Below, piece by piece: positions 14,950 to 14,989 of a DNA stretch of 14,989 nt (its first letter is position 1; each line of letters begins with the position of its first letter). This DNA is from Prevotellaceae bacterium UBA6974 (lineage in GTDB: Bacteria; Bacteroidota; Bacteroidia; Bacteroidales; Bacteroidaceae): the NCBI GenBank assembly GCA_002450165.1, contig DJYQ01000046.1:1-14989 (forward strand), read 5' to 3'. The notes beneath the pieces are model-generated. The model had not been told where the DNA came from. It did not search any database and saw only the letters and a list, made by a program, of their open reading frames with translations. The translations under genes and the position numbers were made by a program.

Positions 14950-14989
14950 TTCATAATTCATAATTCATAATGCTTAATTCATAATTATT
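14948..14989. repeat. Heptanucleotide tandem array at the right edge (6 units)
   Basis: In sevens the sequence reads AATTCAT three times, then AATGCTT, AATTCAT and AATTATT. The array starts on the last two bases of the radical SAM stop codon and reaches the window edge, so it may continue. It has no spacers and no hairpin potential that would suggest a terminator. Confidence 0.85.

Overview
This window reads as a chromosomal, mostly housekeeping stretch from a member of the Bacteroidota, most likely order Bacteroidales. Three things point there: the gene order rimP-nusA-infB-cvpA-sufBCDS; candidate promoters carrying the Bacteroidota -7 motif TAnnTTTG; and the near-total lack of Shine-Dalgarno sequences before the starts. 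I cannot place it to genus; a Prevotella-like relative is a guess.

Layout. Positions 1-86 may hold the 5' end of a gene running left off the window. Positions 87-559 have no convincing gene. They hold a degenerate 7-bp tandem array (106-168), an elaborate palindromic element that can fold as a closed stem carrying three hairpins (182-309), a candidate promoter (384-414) and a leader with two predicted hairpin regions before rimP. Positions 560-10082 are eight tightly packed + strand genes: rimP, nusA, infB, cvpA, sufB, sufC, sufD and sufS. Gaps are 1 to 24 bases, with two overlaps. A - strand PBP4-type lipoprotein gene (10084-10929) meets sufS tail to tail with one base between the stops. A short divergent promoter region (10930-11065) separates it from a second + strand operon, nadB, trkH and a radical SAM gene (11066-14949). 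The window ends in another 7-bp tandem array (14948-14989).

How the genes work together. The first operon joins ribosome maturation (RimP), transcription elongation and antitermination (NusA) and translation initiation (IF-2) to a small membrane protein (CvpA family) and then to the SUF iron-sulfur cluster machine: the SufBC2D scaffold plus the SufS cysteine desulfurase. No SufE/SufU sulfur shuttle and no Suf regulator is visible here. The second operon joins the first step of de novo NAD synthesis to the K+ uptake pore TrkH by a 4-base overlap, followed by a radical SAM enzyme that would itself need an iron-sulfur cluster.

I did not find a clear new defence, mobile or biosynthetic system. 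The most unusual material is noncoding: the multi-hairpin element and the alternative hairpins in the rimP leader. In the protein set, the compact PBP4-like enzyme and the short CvpA overlapped by sufB stand out.
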